Positions 8,602 to 18,347 of a DNA stretch of 64,000 nucleotides are shown piece by piece. The notes beneath the pieces are model-generated. The model ran no database searches and had not been told where the DNA came from. It saw only the letters and a list, made by a program, of their open reading frames with translations. Every line of letters starts with the position of its first letter. Position 1 is the first letter of the stretch. The position numbers and the translations under genes are program-made. The stretch is from Gammaproteobacteria bacterium (GTDB lineage: Bacteria > Pseudomonadota > Gammaproteobacteria > JADZEE01): NCBI GenBank assembly GCA_020850735.1, contig JADZEE010000139.1, forward strand, positions 30,377 to 94,376, given 5' to 3'.

Positions 8602-10719
8602 TCATGAAGCCATGGCGGGCGTTATGTGTTTTTGCACATCCGCTTCTTTGGTCTTCAGGTACATGTTGTAACTGCCGAGCGGATCACAGGCCAGATTGAA
8701 CTCCGGCGGCACGAAGACCGAGGTGTTGACCTGCTCGACGATGGCCGGACCGACCACCCGGTTGCCCCACGTCAGCTTCATGCCGTCATAGACCGGCACC
8801 GTCGCCGTCCGTTTGTCACCGGGCAGGTAGATCGGCCGCTCGCCTTTCAGGGCGCCGGCGGCATCGGGGCCGGCGTAACTCTCCTGCTGCATGAGCGGTT
8901 TGCGGGTGGAACCCACGGCCACCACCCGCAGCGTGATCAGCTCGACCGGAGTGCCTTCGGCCTCGAGGTGATACCCGTACAACTGCGCATGGTGCTCGTG
9001 AAAGCGTTCCACCACCGGCGCCAGCCCGCGGATTTCGAGCTCGTCGCCGCGGATTGCGACCCGGATTTCGTGGTACTGCCCCCGGTAGCGCAGATCGGCC
9101 GCATAGTCGAAGCGCGTACGGTCGGGCGGGATCCCCTCCGCGGTCAACAACCGGCGGCCGTCGTCGTGCATCTCCCCGAGCAGCGAGCGGATCCGATCCA
9201 TATCGGCTGCCGCCACCGCCACCGGGTAGGTGCGGACGAAATCGTGCTTCAGGTCCGACAGCAGCATCCCGGCGGCGCAGAAGACCGACGATTCCTTGGG
9301 AATGATGACGATCGGAATGTCGAGCTCCATGGCGATCATGCCGGCATGCACGGGGCCGGCCCCGCCGGCCGTGAGCAGTGGAAACTCGCGCGGGTCCCAG
9401 CCCTTCTTGACGGTCACTTCACGAATGGCGGTGGCCATGTTGACATTGACCACCCGGTACATCCCGGCAGCGGCTTCCAGCAACGAGAGCCCCATGGGCT
9501 CGGCGATGTGCTTGCGGATGGCGGTTTCTGCGCGGGCGCGGGAGAGCTGCATGCGGCCGCCCAGGAAGTAATCCTCGTTCAGGAGCCCCAGGACCAGGTC
9601 GGCGTCGCTGCTGGTCGGCAGCTCACCCCCCCGGTCGTAGCAGGCCGGACCGGGATCGGCGGCCGCGCTCTGGGGACCCATCCGCAGCAGCCCGCCGTTG
9701 TCGATCCAGCCGATGCTGCCGCCGCCCGCGCCGACGGTGTGCACGTCCACCATCGGCAGACCGAGCGGAAACCGGTCGACGATGCCTTCGTTGGTCGTCA
9801 CGGGCGCGTGGTTGCGGATCAGGCAGACATCGAAGCTCGTGCCCCCCATATCGCCGGTAATGCAGTCGCGATAGCCCTGCGGCGCCGTGTACGCGATGGC
9901 CGCGACCGGGCCGGCGGCCGGTCCCGAGAGCAGCGTGCTGGCGGCCTGCTCGATCGCGACCTCGGGCGAGGTGACACCACCGTTGGACTGCATGATCAGC
10001 AAGGTGCCGGCGAAGCCGCAGTCCTGCAGCTTGCGCATGAGGCTGCGCAGGTAACGTTTCAGCTTCGGCCCGACGTAGGCGTTGAACACCGTCGTGCTGA
10101 CCCGCTCGTACAGCCTGATCTGCGGCAGCAATTGCGACGACAGGGTCAGGTACACGTCCGGTAATTCGGCACGCACGAGGGCCTGCGCCGCGTCCTCGTT
10201 GCTGCTGTTCGCGTAGGAATGCTTGAAGCAGACGGCAATGGCCTCGACGCCTTCGGCGCGGCACTGCGCCATGGCAGCGGCGACTCCGCCCGCGTCCAGA
10301 GGGGTGACGATCTCCCCGAGCAGAGTGGTGCGCTCCTCGATCCCGAAACGCAGATAGCGCGGCACCAGCGGTGTGGGCATCGCCATCTTGTTGTCGTACA
10401 GCTCTTCCCGCCAGCCGCGCCGGTGTTCCAGCACATCCCGGGACCCCTGTGTCGTCAGCAGGGCCGTCCTGGCACCCGTACGCGTCAGGACGGCGTTGGT
10501 CGTGACCGTGGTGCCATGGACGATCAGATCCACCTGACGCAGGAAGCCTTCGGTGGAAAGACCCCTGGCGCCGGCCATTTCCGTCAGGCCGTGAAAGAAC
10601 CCCTCGGCCGGGTCCGCCGGCGTCGTGGGCGTCTTGTAGACACTGAAATTGCCGGGCTCGTCCATCAACAGGAAATCCGTGAACGTCCCACCGACGTCGA
10701 CGCCGATCGTGTAACCCAT
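8602..10719 (-). CDS. Hydantoinase/oxoprolinase A-family subunit (HyuA)
   Basis: This 705-residue protein carries the ATP-binding sugar-kinase-like fold of HyuA: GVDVGGTFTDF near the N-terminus, VNVNMATAIREVTVKKGWDPREFPLL, read in parts, and GGAGPVHAG near 460. The family phosphorylates or activates the amide or ketone substrate with ATP, in complex with HyuB. The start at 10719 has GGGGAGGT eight bases upstream. The HyuB ATG follows the stop by 26 bp, so the two are co-translated. Substrate cannot be deduced. Caprolactamase, oxoprolinase, methylhydantoinase and carboxylase subfamilies all share these motifs. Confidence 0.93.
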   Translation of the reverse strand: MGYTIGVDVGGTFTDFLLMDEPGNFSVYKTPTTPADPAEGFFHGLTEMAGARGLSTEGFLRQVDLIVHGTTVTTNAVLTRTGARTALLTTQGSRDVLEHRRGWREELYDNKMAMPTPLVPRYLRFGIEERTTLLGEIVTPLDAGGVAAAMAQCRAEGVEAIAVCFKHSYANSSNEDAAQALVRAELPDVYLTLSSQLLPQIRLYERVSTTVFNAYVGPKLKRYLRSLMRKLQDCGFAGTLLIMQSNGGVTSPEVAIEQAASTLLSGPAAGPVAAIAYTAPQGYRDCITGDMGGTSFDVCLIRNHAPVTTNEGIVDRFPLGLPMVDVHTVGAGGGSIGWIDNGGLLRMGPQSAAADPGPACYDRGGELPTSSDADLVLGLLNEDYFLGGRMQLSRARAETAIRKHIAEPMGLSLLEAAAGMYRVVNVNMATAIREVTVKKGWDPREFPLLTAGGAGPVHAGMIAMELDIPIVIIPKESSVFCAAGMLLSDLKHDFVRTYPVAVAAADMDRIRSLLGEMHDDGRRLLTAEGIPPDRTRFDYAADLRYRGQYHEIRVAIRGDELEIRGLAPVVERFHEHHAQLYGYHLEAEGTPVELITLRVVAVGSTRKPLMQQESYAGPDAAGALKGERPIYLPGDKRTATVPVYDGMKLTWGNRVVGPAIVEQVNTSVFVPPEFNLACDPLGSYNMYLKTKEADVQKHITPAMAS

Positions 10720-10788
10720 CCTACCGACCTCCCCTGCTCGCAAAATGCGTCACTCGCCCGCGGCCGCGCCGTGCCGGCACACGGCATT

Positions 10789-10806
10789 CCGGCGCCACGG
10801 CGCCGG
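10789..10806. other. GC-rich inverted repeat between enoyl-CoA hydratase and hyuA
   Basis: CCGGCGCC-AC-GGCGCCGG is a perfect 8-bp inverted repeat in the 123-bp gap inside the leftward operon. No T-tract follows on either strand, so termination is unlikely. It may tune transcript processing between hydratase and hyuA. Confidence 0.4.
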
Positions 10807-10842
10807 TCACTTCCCTGCCTGCACGACGGTGCATCCCCGGCG

Positions 10843-11619
10843 CTACCGCTCGCCAGCCGCGGGGACCCGCTTTTCGAGGAAGGCATTCATGCGCTCGGTG
10901 CGGTCCTCGGAGCCGAAAAGCAGGGTCTGACCCAGCCGTTCCATCAGCAGTCCGGCGTGCAGATTGGGCGCGACCCCGGCATTCATCACGGTCTTGGCGA
11001 CACGTACCGCCAGGCAGCTCTTGGCCAGGATCCGGCGGCACATCTCCCTGGCCGCGGGAATGAGCTGTGCCTGCGGCACCACACGGTTGACCAGGCCGAT
11101 CCGCTCGGCTTCGTGTGCGCCGATGATCTCGCCGGTGAAGATCAGCTCTTTGGCTCGTCCCATCCCGATCAGGCGCGGCAACCGTTGTGTGCCGCCCCCG
11201 CCGGGCAGGATGCCGAGGTTGACCTCCGGCTGGCCGAACTGGGCGTTCTCGCTGGCGATGCGGATGTCGCAGGCGAGCGCCAGCTCGCAGCCGCCACCCA
11301 GGGCATAGCCGTTGACCGCCGCGATCACCGGCTTTTCCAGGTTTTCGATCTCGGCGAGGATGGCCCCGGGCTCTCCGGCCAGCACGTCCATCGGGGTCCG
11401 GTGCGCCAGGAAACCAACGTCGGCGCCGGCAACGAAGCTCTTGTGGCCGGCACCGGTGATGATCACGACACCCACCTCGGGATCCGAACGTGCGTCGGCC
11501 ACCGCTGCCCTGAGCTCCCGCCAGGCCTCGGTGTTCAGGGCGTTGTGCACCTCGGGCCGGTTGATGGTCAGCGTCAGGATGCGATCGTGTTTTTCGGTGA
11601 GCAACATGGTGTATGGCAT
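10843..11619 (-). CDS. Enoyl-CoA hydratase
   Basis: This 258-residue crotonase has both catalytic glutamates of true hydratases, Glu112 in GGGCELA and Glu132 in FGQPEVN, followed by ILPGGGGTQRLPRLIG. It should hydrate a 2-enoyl-CoA to the 3-hydroxyacyl-CoA. It lies 48 bp after the 3-hydroxyacyl-CoA dehydrogenase and would supply its substrate. The ATG at 11619 has GGAAGGGA upstream; an internal ATG at residue 5 is less likely. It contrasts with the second crotonase of the cluster at 5219-6013, which lacks these residues. Confidence 0.94.
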   Translation of the reverse strand: MPYTMLLTEKHDRILTLTINRPEVHNALNTEAWRELRAAVADARSDPEVGVVIITGAGHKSFVAGADVGFLAHRTPMDVLAGEPGAILAEIENLEKPVIAAVNGYALGGGCELALACDIRIASENAQFGQPEVNLGILPGGGGTQRLPRLIGMGRAKELIFTGEIIGAHEAERIGLVNRVVPQAQLIPAAREMCRRILAKSCLAVRVAKTVMNAGVAPNLHAGLLMERLGQTLLFGSEDRTERMNAFLEKRVPAAGER

Positions 11620-11667
11620 GGGTGTTCCCTTCCGGCGGTCGCTGTCGGACTCACCGCGCCCGCGACG

Positions 11668-12555
11668 TCATTCCGGCGACGGCCCGTCGCCCGGGTCGAG
11701 GATGCCCCTGCCGGCCTTGCGTCCGAGCCGACCCGCCTTGACGTATTGAACCATCAACGGACTGGGCCGAAACCTTTCGCCCAGCGTCTCGTGCAGGTAT
11801 TCCAGAACTTTGAGTTTGGTGTCCCAGCCGAGCAGATCCCCGAGCTCGAAGGGCCCCATGGGGTGGTTCAGTCCGAGTCTGACGGCTTTGTCGATGTCCT
11901 CGGCGCTCGCCACCCCTTCCATCAGCATGTGCAAGGCTTCGTTGCCGATGACGGCATTGATCCGGCTGGCGACGAACCCCGGGAAATCACGGATCCGCAC
12001 GGTGTCCTTGCCCATGCGCCGCGCGACCGCTTCGGCGACGGTGCAGGTATCCGCCGCTGTTTCCAGGCCGACGACGATCTCGACCAGCCGCATGAGGTGG
12101 GCGGGATTGAAAAAGTGCATCCCGACCACGCGGTCCGCCCGGTTGGTAAACGCGCCGATCTCGGTGATGCTCTTGGCCGACGTGTTGGTGGCGAGCACGG
12201 CCCGGGGCGGGCACAGCTCGTCCAGCCGCCGGAAGACCTCGCGTTTGCAGTCCAGATCCTCGGTCACGGTTTCGATCGCCAGATCCGCGTCCGCGCAACA
12301 GGCCTGCAGCTCGGTCGCCGGGGTGATCCCGTCCAGCGCAGCGTGCATGTCGGCCGCCGTCATCTTGCCGAGCCGGACACCCTTGTCCAGGTTCGCCCTG
12401 ATCACGGCAAGGCCCTGATCCAAAGCTTCCCGGCTGACGTCCACGAGCGCCACCCGGTAACCGGCGGCGGCCGCGACCTGGGCGATGCCGCGCCCCATCA
12501 ACCCGGCGCCGACGACTACGACCGACCGTACCTGCGCTGCCACCACCGCTTTCAT
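11668..12555 (-). CDS. 3-hydroxyacyl-CoA dehydrogenase
   Basis: This 295-residue NAD-dependent enzyme oxidises a (3S)-hydroxyacyl-CoA to the 3-oxoacyl-CoA. It has the Rossmann motif VVGAGLMGRGIAQ near residue 15, the substrate and catalytic segment GMHFFNPAHLMRLVEI around 135-150, and the C-terminal helical domain (LNHPMGPFELGDLLG). The length matches the single-domain HBD/FadB2 type. AGGAGGT precedes the ATG at 12555. It is the first gene of the leftward operon and is led by a -24/-12 promoter at 12609-12623. No thiolase is present, so ring or chain cleavage must be done by genes outside the window or by another chemistry. Confidence 0.94.
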   Translation of the reverse strand: MKAVVAAQVRSVVVVGAGLMGRGIAQVAAAAGYRVALVDVSREALDQGLAVIRANLDKGVRLGKMTAADMHAALDGITPATELQACCADADLAIETVTEDLDCKREVFRRLDELCPPRAVLATNTSAKSITEIGAFTNRADRVVGMHFFNPAHLMRLVEIVVGLETAADTCTVAEAVARRMGKDTVRIRDFPGFVASRINAVIGNEALHMLMEGVASAEDIDKAVRLGLNHPMGPFELGDLLGWDTKLKVLEYLHETLGERFRPSPLMVQYVKAGRLGRKAGRGILDPGDGPSPE

Positions 12556-12608
12556 CGATTGCGACCTCCTCGCACGCCCGCTGCCGCGGTCCGGCGCGGG
12601 TATGTATG

Positions 12609-12623
12609 GCAAGAACCGTGCCC
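12609..12623 (-). promoter_or_regulatory. Sigma-54 (-24/-12) promoter of the hydroxyacyl-CoA dehydrogenase operon
   Basis: On the minus strand the sequence is GGGCACGGTTCTTGC, one base off TGGCAC-N5-TTGC, with GG and GC exactly 10 bases apart. The start site would be near 12597, about 42 bases before the ATG. Together with the promoter at 3046-3060 it marks both operons of the cluster as RpoN targets. Confidence 0.82.
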
Positions 12624-12704
12624 CGACACGGAGCCGGACCGCCCGGGCCGGCAGGCGGCGTTTCCCTGCCACAGCACCCCGCGTGGCGGGCCAGGACGGG
12701 CCAT

Positions 12705-12755
12705 GGCGTTCAACTTGTTGACACCGCTGCGGCTCCTGCGTCCCGGAAGTGAACG
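12705..12755. promoter_or_regulatory. Putative enhancer (UAS) block for the sigma-54 activator, copy 2
   Basis: This is the inverted counterpart of the block at 3124-3174. It holds a 21-bp imperfect palindrome at 12705-12725 (GGCGTTCAAC then TTGTTGACACC) and TCCCGGAAGTGAACG at 12741-12755, which is the complement of CGTTCACTTCCGGGA. The spacing between the two parts is the same in both blocks. It lies 82-132 bases upstream of the -24 element. Confidence 0.6.
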
Positions 12756-12957
12756 CGGCGCTGCGGCCACGGGCCGGGCATCGACCGCGCTCGCGCCCGC
12801 AGCCGGCGCCGGCACGGTGGCGGCTGCGATTTGGCCCGCGCGCCGGCGCCCTCACCCGCGCGCCACGGCTGTGGCTGGCCTGCCGGCGCCGCGACGGCTG
12901 GCCCGAACACGGCGAGTCGCTGACAATAGCCGGCACCCCACACCGGAATATCGCCGC
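12756..12957. other. Intergenic DNA with no recognised feature
   Basis: This is the rest of the 402-bp gap between the divergent dehydrogenase operon and the small membrane protein. It is very GC-rich. I see no promoter with both hexamers, no RNA gene and no repeat in it. Confidence 0.4.
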
Positions 12958-13395
12958 ATGACGCCTGCGCACCGTGCGAGCGGCACGCTGCCGGCCCCGC
13001 TACTGCTGTGGGGCGTCTTCGTCCTCAATCCCCTGCTGCTGGCCGCGGTGACCTTCAGCCTCGATACGTTCGCCACCATCCAACCCGCGGCGCCGGCGCT
13101 CGCACCGGCGTTCGAATGGGCGGTCTACGCCGGCGCGCTGCCGGTGCTGGCGCTCGTGGGCCGCTGTCGCGCGCGCGGCGTCACCTGGGCGCGCGCGGTC
13201 CGGCGCGGCCAGGACGTCGCCGACGCCCGGCAGGCGCTGGTCGCGACGCTGGTGTTCGCCGGCGCCCTGGCCGATCTGCCGGCGACCCTCGGCCTGGTGC
13301 ACTACCTGCTCGGCGGCACCACGGGGGTCGCGTACGCCGGCTGCCTGCTCGCGTTCACGCTGGCAATCTCGTTCAAACCGCCGTCGCCGCGCTGA
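12958..13395 (+). CDS. Small multi-pass membrane protein, unknown function
   Basis: The product of 145 residues has four hydrophobic stretches: about 14-34 (LLLWGVFVLNPLLLAAVTFSL), cut here to its core, 53-69, 90-112 and 121-139, separated by an Arg-rich cytoplasmic-looking loop (RCRARGVTWARAVRRG). I do not recognise a family. There is no clear ribosome site before the ATG at 12958. It stands alone between the divergent catabolic operon and convergent maf, so it marks the junction of accessory and housekeeping DNA. The hydrophobic pattern supports a real protein over chance. Confidence 0.6.
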   Translation: MTPAHRASGTLPAPLLLWGVFVLNPLLLAAVTFSLDTFATIQPAAPALAPAFEWAVYAGALPVLALVGRCRARGVTWARAVRRGQDVADARQALVATLVFAGALADLPATLGLVHYLLGGTTGVAYAGCLLAFTLAISFKPPSPR

Positions 13396-13465
13396 CCGGA
13401 CCGCGGTCCCGGCCTCACCACCGGGGCAAGGAGCCGCGGGCGACGTTGCGGCCGGCTGCACCCGA

Positions 13466-14056
13466 TCAATCCCCGGCGGGTACGCTCAGGCCGGCCGCGG
13501 ACAGCAGCTCCGCCGTCTCGCACAGGGGCAGACCCATCACGCCCGAATAACTGCCTTCGAGCCGGTGCACGAATGCCGCCGCGCGACCCTGGATCGCGTA
13601 GGCGCCGGCCTTGCCCGCGGCTTCGCCGCTCGCGACGTAGGCACGCCGCTGCGCGGCCGTCAGCGCGCGGAACCAGACGCGACTGACGCTGACCCGGCAA
13701 TCCGTGCCCACGGCAGTGGCGAGCGCCACCGCCGAATACACCTCGTGTACGCGTCCGGACAGGCGCGCCAGCATGGCGAGCGCATCGGCGCCGTCCACGG
13801 GCTTGCCCAGAATGGCGCCGTCGATGACAACCGCGGTGTCGGCGCCGAGCACCGGTGCGCCGGTCGTGTCGAGGCTGGCACGGCCGGCTTCGGCCTTGGC
13901 ACGGGCGAGACGCGCGACGTAGTCGAACGCACTCTCGCCGGCCAACGCGGTCTCGTCGACCGTGGCGGCGACGAGCCGCCAGTGCACGCCGATCTGAGCG
14001 AGGAGCTCCCGGCGGCGCGGAGACTGCGAGGCGAGCCAGACGAACGGTGCACTCAT
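13466..14056 (-). CDS. maf: Maf-like nucleoside triphosphate pyrophosphatase
   Basis: The protein of 196 residues hydrolyses non-canonical or excess NTPs (dTTP/UTP or methylated bases) to the monophosphate. It has the N-terminal [10 protein letters not shown] phosphate-binding motif, [12 protein letters not shown] with the catalytic Asp, and [10 protein letters not shown] near the C-terminus. The ATG at 14056 gives the expected Maf N-terminus ([11 protein letters not shown]); longer upstream frames have no homology. The gene is followed upstream by rlmH, 47 bp away, in a leftward housekeeping series. Confidence 0.93.
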   Translation of the reverse strand: MSAPFVWLASQSPRRRELLAQIGVHWRLVAATVDETALAGESAFDYVARLARAKAEAGRASLDTTGAPVLGADTAVVIDGAILGKPVDGADALAMLARLSGRVHEVYSAVALATAVGTDCRVSVSRVWFRALTAAQRRAYVASGEAAGKAGAYAIQGRAAAFVHRLEGSYSGVMGLPLCETAELLSAAGLSVPAGD

Positions 14057-14103
14057 GGCTGTGGTTCGTGACGGCTGCCGCACGCCGGCTCGCGGCTCAG
14101 CGG

Positions 14104-14574
14104 TCAATGCCCGCTGTGATACGGATGCCCCGTGTTGATGGTCCAGGCGCGGTAGATCTGCTCGGCGAGCAGGACGCGCACCAGTGCGTGCGGCAGGGTC
14201 AGCGGCGACAGCGACCAGGACTGGTCGGCCTGCGCCAGGATCGAGGGCGCCAGACCATCGGCGCCACCGATCAGCAGCGCCACATCCCGGCCGAGCGCCT
14301 GCCAGTCGCGCAGCGTGGCGGCCAGCCCGGCGCTCGTCCAGGGAGCACCGCGCGCGTCCAGGGCGACCGTCCAGGCGCCGCGCGGCACGGCCTTGTGCAG
14401 GCGTGCCGCCTCGGTGTCCATGCGCTGCGCGGGTCCGCCGGTGTTGCCCGCGGCGGGCGTCACGTCGACGATTTCCAGCGCGAGCTCGCGCGGCAGCCGC
14501 GCGGCGTATTCGGTCCACGCCGTGCCGACCCAGCCCGGCACGCGCCGGGCCACGCTCAGGACGCGGATGCGCAT
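14104..14574 (-). CDS. rlmH: 23S rRNA pseudouridine-1915 N3-methyltransferase RlmH
   Basis: This 156-residue SPOUT methyltransferase modifies pseudouridine 1915 in helix 69 of 23S rRNA. The knot region is clear: LIGGADGL at about 101-108, [23 protein letters not shown], read in parts, and the C-terminal HPYHSGH. Length matches the family at 155. It precedes maf and follows rsfS and nadD, a common neighbourhood. Confidence 0.96.
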   Translation of the reverse strand: MRIRVLSVARRVPGWVGTAWTEYAARLPRELALEIVDVTPAAGNTGGPAQRMDTEAARLHKAVPRGAWTVALDARGAPWTSAGLAATLRDWQALGRDVALLIGGADGLAPSILAQADQSWSLSPLTLPHALVRVLLAEQIYRAWTINTGHPYHSGH

Positions 14575-14595
14575 CGCCCGCGGGCCAGCCCCTCA

Positions 14596-14775
14596 GAGCT
14601 TGTGAAACATTCGCCCGCCGTCGCGAGACGGTTCCCGAGCGTTCCCGGCCAGGCGCGGGGGTGCACAAAATCGCGCGCACAGCGGGCCTGCGCAAGCGAT
14701 TTCGGGGGTCTCCGCAACGCCGCCAGGGGCCTCCAGGGGCGGTCGCAGCAGGCGCGGTGATGGTTTCACAAGCTC
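14596..14775. repeat. Palindromic element, full copy 1 (180 bp, MITE-like)
   Basis: The element is bounded by perfect 13-bp terminal inverted repeats GAGCTTGTGAAAC (14596-14608) and GTTTCACAAGCTC (14763-14775). A second copy, inverted and about 85% similar by eye, is at 50697-50877. A shortened copy is at 58139-58198. The right end supplies two bases of the rsfS stop codon (14774-14776). No coding capacity for a transposase is seen, so it would move in trans if it moves. Confidence 0.8.
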
Positions 14776-15124
14776 AGGGCACGCGCTGGCGCGACTGTGC
14801 GACGACGTCCCAGAGCTTCTCGAGCTGGTAGAAATCACGCGTGTGCGCCTGCATCGCGTGCACGATGACGTCACCGAGATCGATCAGCACCCATTCACCC
14901 GCCCGCTCGCCTTCGACACCGAGCGGGCGTACGCCGAGTGCCTTGGCACGCTCCACGACGTGCCCGGCCATGGCCTTGACCTGACGATCCGAGCGGCCGC
15001 TGGCGATGACCATGAAATCGGTGACCGTCGTCAGCGCGCGCACGTCCAGGACACGGATATCGAACGCCTTGGTGTCGTCGAGCGCCGTTTCCATCTCCTG
15101 CGCGAGTCGTTCAGAGCTCAGCAT
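14774..15124 (-). CDS. rsfS: Ribosomal silencing factor RsfS
   Basis: This 116-residue protein binds L14 and blocks subunit joining in starvation. It shows the core DVRALTTVTDFMVIASGRSDRQ (read in parts), RPLGVEGERAGEWVLIDLGDVIVHAM and the C-terminal FYQLEKLW. The ATG at 15124 overlaps the end of nadD by 14 bases, so translation is coupled. The last two bases of the stop lie inside the palindromic element at 14596-14775. Confidence 0.95.
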   Translation of the reverse strand: MLSSERLAQEMETALDDTKAFDIRVLDVRALTTVTDFMVIASGRSDRQVKAMAGHVVERAKALGVRPLGVEGERAGEWVLIDLGDVIVHAMQAHTRDFYQLEKLWDVVAQSRQRVP

Positions 15125-15802
15125 GGTAGAGCCCAGTGTATTCGATGATGTGGCGAACCGCGTCGGGCACGAGCGCACGTACGCTGCGCCCGGACGCGAG
15201 CAGCTCGCGCACGGCCGTGGCGGACACGTCGAGCAGCGGCAGATCCACCAGCACGATGGCGCCGGCCGGCCGTGCCAGCAGCGCGGCCGTATCCCCGGTG
15301 CCGTGCGCCGCCAGCAGCGCGCGCAGCGCACCGTCCGCGGGCAGCGGCGTGCCCGGGCGCTGCGCGACGGCGAAATTCGCGAGCCCCATGAGCTCGGTCC
15401 AGCGGTGCCAGCGTGGCAACGAGGCGAACGAGTCCATGCCGAGGATCCACACCAGCGGGCGCGCGCCGAGCTCCGCCCGCACGCTCGCCAGGGTGTCGAC
15501 GGTGTAAGACACGCCGGCACGTTCGAGCTCGCGCGGATCCACCCGCAGGCGCGGTTCGCCGGCGATAGCCGCTTCGAGCATGGCGCGGCGCAGATGCGCC
15601 GGCGCCGCGGGCTGTTCCCGGTGCGCCGCGGCGGCGAGCGGCACGAGCCGGACCTCGGCGAGCGCGAGACGCTCCAGGACCTCGAGCGCCAGCCGCAAGT
15701 GGCCGTTGTGTACGGGATCGAAGGCGCCGCCGAGCAGTCCGATCGGCGCGCCGGGACCGGCGCCGGGGTGCCGCCGCGATCCGCTGGCGACGCTCCGTCC
15801 GC

Positions 15803-15806
<4 letters not shown>
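15111..15806 (-). CDS. nadD: Nicotinate-nucleotide adenylyltransferase
   Basis: The product of 231 residues makes deamido-NAD from nicotinate mononucleotide and ATP. The nucleotidyltransferase motif [12 protein letters not shown] is at about 26-37 and the second signature [10 protein letters not shown] is near the C-terminus (ISSTxxR in relatives). The start is GTG at 15806, overlapping the proA stop in GTGA. About 20 residues precede the first conserved strand, with no better internal start. Confidence 0.94.
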
Positions 15807-17092
<1,286 letters not shown>

Positions 17093-17206
17093 ACGCGCGT
17101 CGTGCTCCTCGAGGCGAAAGTACCGGTCGGATCGGGAATAGCCGCGGGCCGCCCGCCGCGGCCGGCGCCCGCGACCGCAAGCGTAGCACCCCGGGGCGGC
17201 CGTGGC

Positions 17207-18250
17207 TCAAGCCGGCGGCGGCTCACCGGCCCAGGCCAGCGGTACACCGGCGAGTCCGAGGCAGACCCAGGTCAGCTCCTCCCACGGCGCGCCCTCGCCC
17301 CAGCCCTTGACGGTACGGTCCAGACGCGCGGCGCGGCGCAGCAGTTGCCGCGCACCGGCGACGCGCAGGCGCCGCAGGGCACTGCGCACGAACGGTTTGC
17401 GCTTGTCCCAGACGCGGGCGGCAGCGAGCGCCTGGTCCGGCGCCATACCGCCGGCGCAGGCCTCCGCCACGGTCGCGAGTGTGCGGATCTCGCGCGCCAG
17501 GACTGCGCTCACGAGCACCGGTTCGACACCTTCCGCGCGCAGTCCGTCGAGGATCCGCAGGCAACGGCCCACTTCGCCGTTGAGTGCCGCGTCGACCAGC
17601 CCGAAGGCGTCGAAGCGGGCGCTGTCCGAGACCGTCGCCCACAGCCCGTCAGCGTCGATTGCGCCGCCGTCCCCCAGCCGCAATGCCAGTTTGTCGATCT
17701 CCTGCGCGGCGGCGAGCAGGTTACCCTCGACGCGATCCGCGATCAGGCTCGCACCGCCCGGCGGCAGGGTGACGCCGCGAGCGCCCGCGCGCCGTTCCAG
17801 CCAGCCGGACAGCTCACGGGCGGCGAGCGGCCACACCTGCACGATCACCCCGACCCGGTCGAAGGCCTTGCACCATGCGGCCTGCAGCGCTTTCGCGTCG
17901 AGCCTGGCCGCGGTAACCAGCAGCACATCGTCGCTGCCGGCGGATTCGGCGTAGCCGGCCAGCACCTTGCTGCCCTCCACCCCGGCCCTGGCTGTTCCGA
18001 GACGCAGCTCGATGAGGCGTCGCGACGAGAACAACGACAGGCTGCCCGATTCGGCGGCGAGCGAGCCCCACTCGAAACCCGGCTCGACGTCGAGCACGAT
18101 GCGCTCGCCGGCGCCGGCACGGCGGGCGGCGGCCCGGATGGCGTCCGCGCATTCCATGGCCTGCAGGGGTTCGTCGCCGGTCACCAGGTAGATCGGTGCC
18201 AGGCGACCCGCTGCAAGGGCGCTGTCGAGCTGATCGGGACGCAGTCGCAT
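17207..18250 (-). CDS. holA: DNA polymerase III delta subunit
   Basis: The protein of 347 residues is the clamp-loader delta subunit. It begins MRLRPDQLDSALAAG, continues PIYLVTGDEPLQAMECADAIR, and has the LLAAAQEIDKLAL helix of domain II and a helical C-terminal collar domain. The ATG at 18250 was chosen because the conserved N-terminus begins there; the frame is open far upstream without homology. It follows lptE and leuS in the common gammaproteobacterial order leuS-lptE-holA. Confidence 0.93.
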   Translation of the reverse strand: MRLRPDQLDSALAAGRLAPIYLVTGDEPLQAMECADAIRAAARRAGAGERIVLDVEPGFEWGSLAAESGSLSLFSSRRLIELRLGTARAGVEGSKVLAGYAESAGSDDVLLVTAARLDAKALQAAWCKAFDRVGVIVQVWPLAARELSGWLERRAGARGVTLPPGGASLIADRVEGNLLAAAQEIDKLALRLGDGGAIDADGLWATVSDSARFDAFGLVDAALNGEVGRCLRILDGLRAEGVEPVLVSAVLAREIRTLATVAEACAGGMAPDQALAAARVWDKRKPFVRSALRRLRVAGARQLLRRAARLDRTVKGWGEGAPWEELTWVCLGLAGVPLAWAGEPPPA

Positions 18251-18317
18251 CGCGAGCGCTGCGGTCAGGGCGCGAGACTTCCTGCGCCGCCGCCGGCTGC
18301 GTAGCGCGGCTGGCGCC

Positions 18318-18347
18318 GCAGGCGCGGTGATCGTTTCACAGCCTCTC
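18318..18347. repeat. Isolated right end of the palindromic element family
   Basis: GCAGGCGCGGTGATCGTTTC followed by ACAGCCTCTC closely matches the right end of the elements at 14763-14775 and 58184-58198 and, like them, abuts a minus-strand stop codon (lptE, 18346-18348). No matching left end was found within the 95-bp gap. Confidence 0.55.

Noticed and set aside
12718..12723. TTGACA as a -35 hexamer on the plus strand
   Set aside because: It is part of the 21-bp palindrome of the enhancer block and no -10 element follows at 16-18 bases.
10219..12957. Open frame continuing upstream of the small membrane protein for 2.7 kb
   Set aside because: It is antisense to hyuA, enoyl-CoA hydratase and the dehydrogenase. 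Only the part after the ATG at 12958 has a membrane-protein pattern of its own.
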